From: CAMQVM01 sp044433365
Lineage (GTDB): Bacteria; Bacteroidota; Bacteroidia; Bacteroidales; Rikenellaceae
Reading direction: 5' to 3'
Length of the DNA: 64,000 bases
Assembly: GCA_044433365.1 (NCBI GenBank)
Contig: JAWXTR010000002.1
Span: 1 to 64,000 of the forward strand
Shown: positions 60,746-64,000 of the stretch, one piece after another
Layout: every line of letters starts with the position of its first letter
Numbering within the stretch: position 1 is the stretch's first letter
Notes under the pieces: generated by a model
What the model was told of the DNA's origin: nothing
Databases searched by the model: none
The model's input: only the letters and a program-made list of their open reading frames with translations
Position numbers and translations under genes: made by a program

Positions 60746-63700
60746 CTAGAATGTAACATTCATACCTACAGAAATTGTCTTTTGTAGTGGGTAGTTGATA
60801 CCATAATCAGTTAAGTCTACAGTCTCTGGGTCGTAAATTGAGCTAAGTTTTGTTCCAGTCCATAAGTTTTCGCCAGAAGCAAATACTCTAACATTAGAGA
60901 ATCCAATTTTATCAAGAACTTTCTGAGGTAGACTATATCCAATTTGAAGATTTTTCAAGCGAATATAAGAGGCATCTTGAAGATATTCTGTTTGAGCTTG
61001 ATAGTTTTTCATATTGCTATTTAATGCACGTGGATAGTAAGAATCAAGATTTAAACCCAGTTTGCTATCTTCATCATTACGGAAATAGTCTAGGTGGTTT
61101 GTAATAAATGAGTTGTTCCAAGTACCCCAGCCGCCACCAAAGAATGATGGGTGGAAAATACCAATATCACGTTTCATAACGCCTTGGAAAAATGCGCTAA
61201 TATCGAAACCTTTGTAGTCTGCGTTAAGATTAAGACCAAACTGATAACGAGGCGTATTGTTACCAATAATAGAAAGGTCGCCAGAATCGTCTGTAGTCAT
61301 ACTACCAGTACTAATCTTGCCATCACCATTAATATCGGCATACATAATATCACCAGCTTTCCATTCTGACTCGACACTACCACCACTAATTAATGATTGA
61401 CCACCATTAGGAAGCGTTGCAAGATGTGCAGCCATCTCTTCGTCGGTACGAGCAATACCTATAGTTGTATAACCCCAAATTTCACCAACTTTTTGACCTG
61501 ATGTATATGTTGTAGATACACCCGTAATAGCACTTGTCCATTTGCTTCCTAAACCTAAAGTATTATTCTCATTAGGATAGCTTAAAATTGTTGATTGGTA
61601 GTCAGAGATATTAAATCCTACAGAGTAGTTAAATCCATTATCAAGCCTATCTTTCCATGTAATCGAAGCCTCCCAACCTCTAGTTTGCATATCTGTATTA
61701 TTCTCTTTTGGAACAGATGTACCAAGTATTTCTGGAAGATCTGGAGCTGGACCAACCATATCTAAAGTGTTACGATTAAACCAGTCGAATGATACAGATA
61801 GTCTGTTGTTCAAAGCCGCTACATCAAAACCAATATCGGTTGTTTGAACAGTCTCCCAAGTCATATTTGAACTTATAAGAGATGGAGCAGTTGCAGTATT
61901 TTGTTGCGCACCATATACCAGAACCTCACTAGCCGACATCGATAGGTTCATCTCAGAGTATGTAGGATATAGATTTGATGTATTTTGATTACCTAGCTCA
62001 CCATACGAACCACGAATCTTAAAGGTGCTGATATGTTTTGATAAATCGCCCCAAAACTCCTCTTTTGCTATATTCCAACCTGCTGAGAATGATGGGAACC
62101 AATTCCAGCGTTGATCTGCACGATAACGAGATGTACCATCATAGCGTAGGTTAGCCTCAAATAGATATTTACCATTGTAATCGTAGTTAAAACGACCAAA
62201 GAATCCGACTGTAGCCCACTCATCTATCGAACCGCTTACTGAAGCAGGAATTGTAGAGTTTGAATTGTCAAGCCCTGAAGTTACATCGATAGTGGTCATG
62301 TATGGTACTAAAATACCATCACGCTGAGCAGAAATGCTATTTACTAGATTTTTCTCAGCTTGAAAACCTGCCATTACCTTAAAGTTATGAGCATCATTAA
62401 GGGTTAGACTATAGTCAGAGAAGACATTCGGGTTGGTATATTGTGTGCTAGCTGCTGCTTCATACACCGAACTTGTACTTCCTGTTGTAATAGGAATCGG
62501 GTCGCCATACACATCATAAGTGTATGTTGTTTGTGTATCTGTATGATCTTTTGCATATTGCAAACGAACATTCATTTCAGCAGTAATATTCCAATTTTTA
62601 AGAGGGGTTGCCACAAATTGCAGTTGTTGGAATATTTTATCCGTACGGCTTGTGGTTACACCTCCATTAACCAAACTGTTAAGCGTACTAGTGTAGTAGC
62701 CATTAGGGTCAACAGTAGGTTTGGTAGCCCACACACTACTTTTACCATATAGTGTAGTTCCATCTAATGCTTGAGGCTCACTAATATCAACCCTCTGGAA
62801 TTTGACGTTATAGTTATATTTCAAGAAATCGGTAATTACACCAGTTGCTCTAATGTTTGTAGAGAATCTGGTATATTTATCCTCACCGTAAGCGATAAAA
62901 CCTTTTTGATCTAGGTAGTTGAAAGAGGCGTATACCTGCGATTTTTCAGTACCACCGCTAATAGTCACATTATGCTCTTGTGCAGAAGTCCAATCTTTCC
63001 AAAGTACGTCATACCAGTCTGTATTAGCATAAGTTTTGTTAGGGCTAACCTCATAATATTGAGGAGTTGACTCCATTACAGGCATATATAGATCTGAGCG
63101 ACCATAGTAGTAGTCCTCAATTGCAGTCACTTTATAATCTTCGAAAATTACAGTACTACCCTGATTTGTAAGAGATTCATTTAGATAATAAGCCATCTGA
63201 ATTGAACTCATCATATCAGGAACATTTGTTTGAGTGATAAAGCGGAATGAGTTGTTGTAGTTAATTTTAATCTTATCAGCACTACCTTTTTTGGTAGTAA
63301 TCAAAATCACACCAAATGGTGCACGAGAACCATATATAGAAGATGATGCAGCATCTTTAAGAACCGATACTGACTCAATATCTTGAGGGTTAAGAGTGTT
63401 GATATCACCCTCCATACCGTCAATCAATATTAGTGGGTCGCCTGTAGAACCTGTACCGATAGTACCTTGACCACGAATAGTAATAGATGCCGTTTCGTCA
63501 AGACCACCACCACCAGAGGTGATATTAAGACCTGGAACAGCTCCTTGAAGAGCAGAAGTTGCGTTAGTTACAGGACGAGATTCGAACACCTCCTCGCCAG
63601 CTACTGCTACAGCACCTGTAAGATTCACCTTTTTTTGAGTACCGAAACCTACAACTACAACCTCTTCCATAGATAGTGCATCGACCTCCATCTGCATGTT

Positions 63701-64000
63701 AATCGTAGGCTGTCCAGCAGGAATTGATACTGTTTTATAGCCAAAAAATGAAAATAGAAGATTAGAAGTTGTGCTTACATTTTTGATTTGGTAAGCACCA
63801 TTTTGGTCGGTAATGGCTCCTTGGCTTGTGCCATCTACTTGCACCACTACACCAGCCATGGCTTTGCCAGTTTCATCAGTTACTCTACCTGAAATAGTCT
63901 GCTTTTGCTGCTCTGACACCTCAAAAAGCGAGTCGGAAGTAGAGCCTGCATGAGAAGTGTAGCTTGTAGCCACCAATAGGGATGTTAGGAATATACCTAA
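60746..64000 (-). CDS. SusC/RagA-family TonB-linked outer-membrane protein (5' end outside window)
   Basis: Outer-membrane transporter of a polysaccharide or peptide uptake system. At least 1,076 codons are present; the frame stays open to the window edge, where LGIFLTSLLVATSYTSHAG is part of the signal peptide, so the start lies beyond 64000. Seen are the carboxypeptidase-like domain (TISGRVTDETGKAMAGVVVQ), the TonB-box-like region (MEEVVVVGFGTQKKVNLTGA), the plug (ALQGAVPGLNITSGGG, ESVSVLKDAASSSIYGSRAP) and a barrel ending in Phe (SVGMNVTF). It pairs with the SusD protein downstream. No regulator is visible within the window. Confidence 0.95.
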   Translation of the reverse strand, partial: LGIFLTSLLVATSYTSHAGSTSDSLFEVSEQQKQTISGRVTDETGKAMAGVVVQVDGTSQGAITDQNGAYQIKNVSTTSNLLFSFFGYKTVSIPAGQPTINMQMEVDALSMEEVVVVGFGTQKKVNLTGAVAVAGEEVFESRPVTNATSALQGAVPGLNITSGGGGLDETASITIRGQGTIGTGSTGDPLILIDGMEGDINTLNPQDIESVSVLKDAASSSIYGSRAPFGVILITTKKGSADKIKINYNNSFRFITQTNVPDMMSSIQMAYYLNESLTNQGSTVIFEDYKVTAIEDYYYGRSDLYMPVMESTPQYYEVSPNKTYANTDWYDVLWKDWTSAQEHNVTISGGTEKSQVYASFNYLDQKGFIAYGEDKYTRFSTNIRATGVITDFLKYNYNVKFQRVDISEPQALDGTTLYGKSSVWATKPTVDPNGYYTSTLNSLVNGGVTTSRTDKIFQQLQFVATPLKNWNITAEMNVRLQYAKDHTDTQTTYTYDVYGDPIPITTGSTSSVYEAAASTQYTNPNVFSDYSLTLNDAHNFKVMAGFQAEKNLVNSISAQRDGILVPYMTTIDVTSGLDNSNSTIPASVSGSIDEWATVGFFGRFNYDYNGKYLFEANLRYDGTSRYRADQRWNWFPSFSAGWNIAKEEFWGDLSKHISTFKIRGSYGELGNQNTSNLYPTYSEMNLSMSASEVLVYGAQQNTATAPSLISSNMTWETVQTTDIGFDVAALNNRLSVSFDWFNRNTLDMVGPAPDLPEILGTSVPKENNTDMQTRGWEASITWKDRLDNGFNYSVGFNISDYQSTILSYPNENNTLGLGSKWTSAITGVSTTYTSGQKVGEIWGYTTIGIARTDEEMAAHLATLPNGGQSLISGGSVESEWKAGDIMYADINGDGKISTGSMTTDDSGDLSIIGNNTPRYQFGLNLNADYKGFDISAFFQGVMKRDIGIFHPSFFGGGWGTWNNSFITNHLDYFRNDEDSKLGLNLDSYYPRALNSNMKNYQAQTEYLQDASYIRLKNLQIGYSLPQKVLDKIGFSNVRVFASGENLWTGTKLSSIYDPETVDLTDYGINYPLQKTISVGMNVTF

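Overview
The window is AT-rich chromosomal DNA from a member of the order Bacteroidales (phylum Bacteroidota). The evidence is a SusC/SusD pair, DUF4374, DUF4199 and DUF4286 proteins, a Ser-type sulfatase, a C10 (streptopain-type) peptidase, serine/glycine lipid acyltransferases of the GlsA/GlsB type, and promoters of the TTTG-N19-TAnnTTTG type. I could not assign a family or genus. No rRNA, tRNA, CRISPR array, integrase or complete insertion sequence was seen.

Layout. 1-8.4 kb: phosphate transporter (PiT with a PhoU-like tail), ruvA, an OmpH-like lipoprotein, a small periplasmic protein, glsB-glsA, an esterase and a START-like protein. 8.5-11.4 kb: polysaccharide pyruvyl transferase, FrhB-like Fe-S protein and PAP2 phosphatase, probably one unit for surface glycans. 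11.6-16.1 kb: HAD phosphatase, lnt, riboflavin synthase and a histidine kinase. 16.8-21.5 kb: a decaying CoA-linked (carnitine/betaine-like) catabolic cluster with a frameshifted tandem CaiB protein, an aldehyde dehydrogenase split by a MITE and fused to a solute-binding protein fragment, and one intact enoyl-CoA hydratase. 21.5-27.3 kb: a GH117/GH43-like lipoprotein, glutamate formimidoyltransferase, DUF1080, ThuA and sulfatase. 27.8-35.2 kb: nadE, two paralogous lipoproteins (one with an in-frame stop), a C10 peptidase with a G9 tract in its signal peptide, and phosphohexomutase. 35.8-40.1 kb: dnaA, a flippase and a nitroreductase. 40.3-45.3 kb: a His-rich membrane protein, a TonB-dependent receptor and a GH31-like protein lacking the usual nucleophile. 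45.3-50.1 kb: housekeeping genes and a conserved TPR-like protein. 50.7-55.9 kb: a xusABC-like iron or xenosiderophore uptake operon. 56.6-64 kb: yaaA, a tandem SnoaL-like protein, SusD, and SusC running off the window edge.

The most unusual content is in the spacers, which hold several dispersed repeat families. (1) A 163-bp MITE with ~50-bp imperfect inverted ends and TA target duplication, as in IS630/Tc1-mariner elements: six copies, one solo end and one terminal scar. (2) Elements of about 180-400 bp bounded by inverted GCGAATAAAGGTTTGAA. (3) Palindromes AGACGT-NNN-ACGTCT whose centres change in a compensatory way. (4) Hairpins with GGGAGTTCTAA arms near many gene ends. (5) Two ~100-bp elements with conserved outer arms and loop but a different, fully paired inner stem. 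Several insertions can be reconstructed exactly: removing one MITE plus one TA restores the aldehyde dehydrogenase frame, and removing another restores a perfect terminator hairpin.

Possible phase or decay switches are the G9 tract of the C10 peptidase, the A6 tract of the CaiB fusion and the amber codon in a lipoprotein. A sequencing error is the main alternative for the two homopolymer cases.
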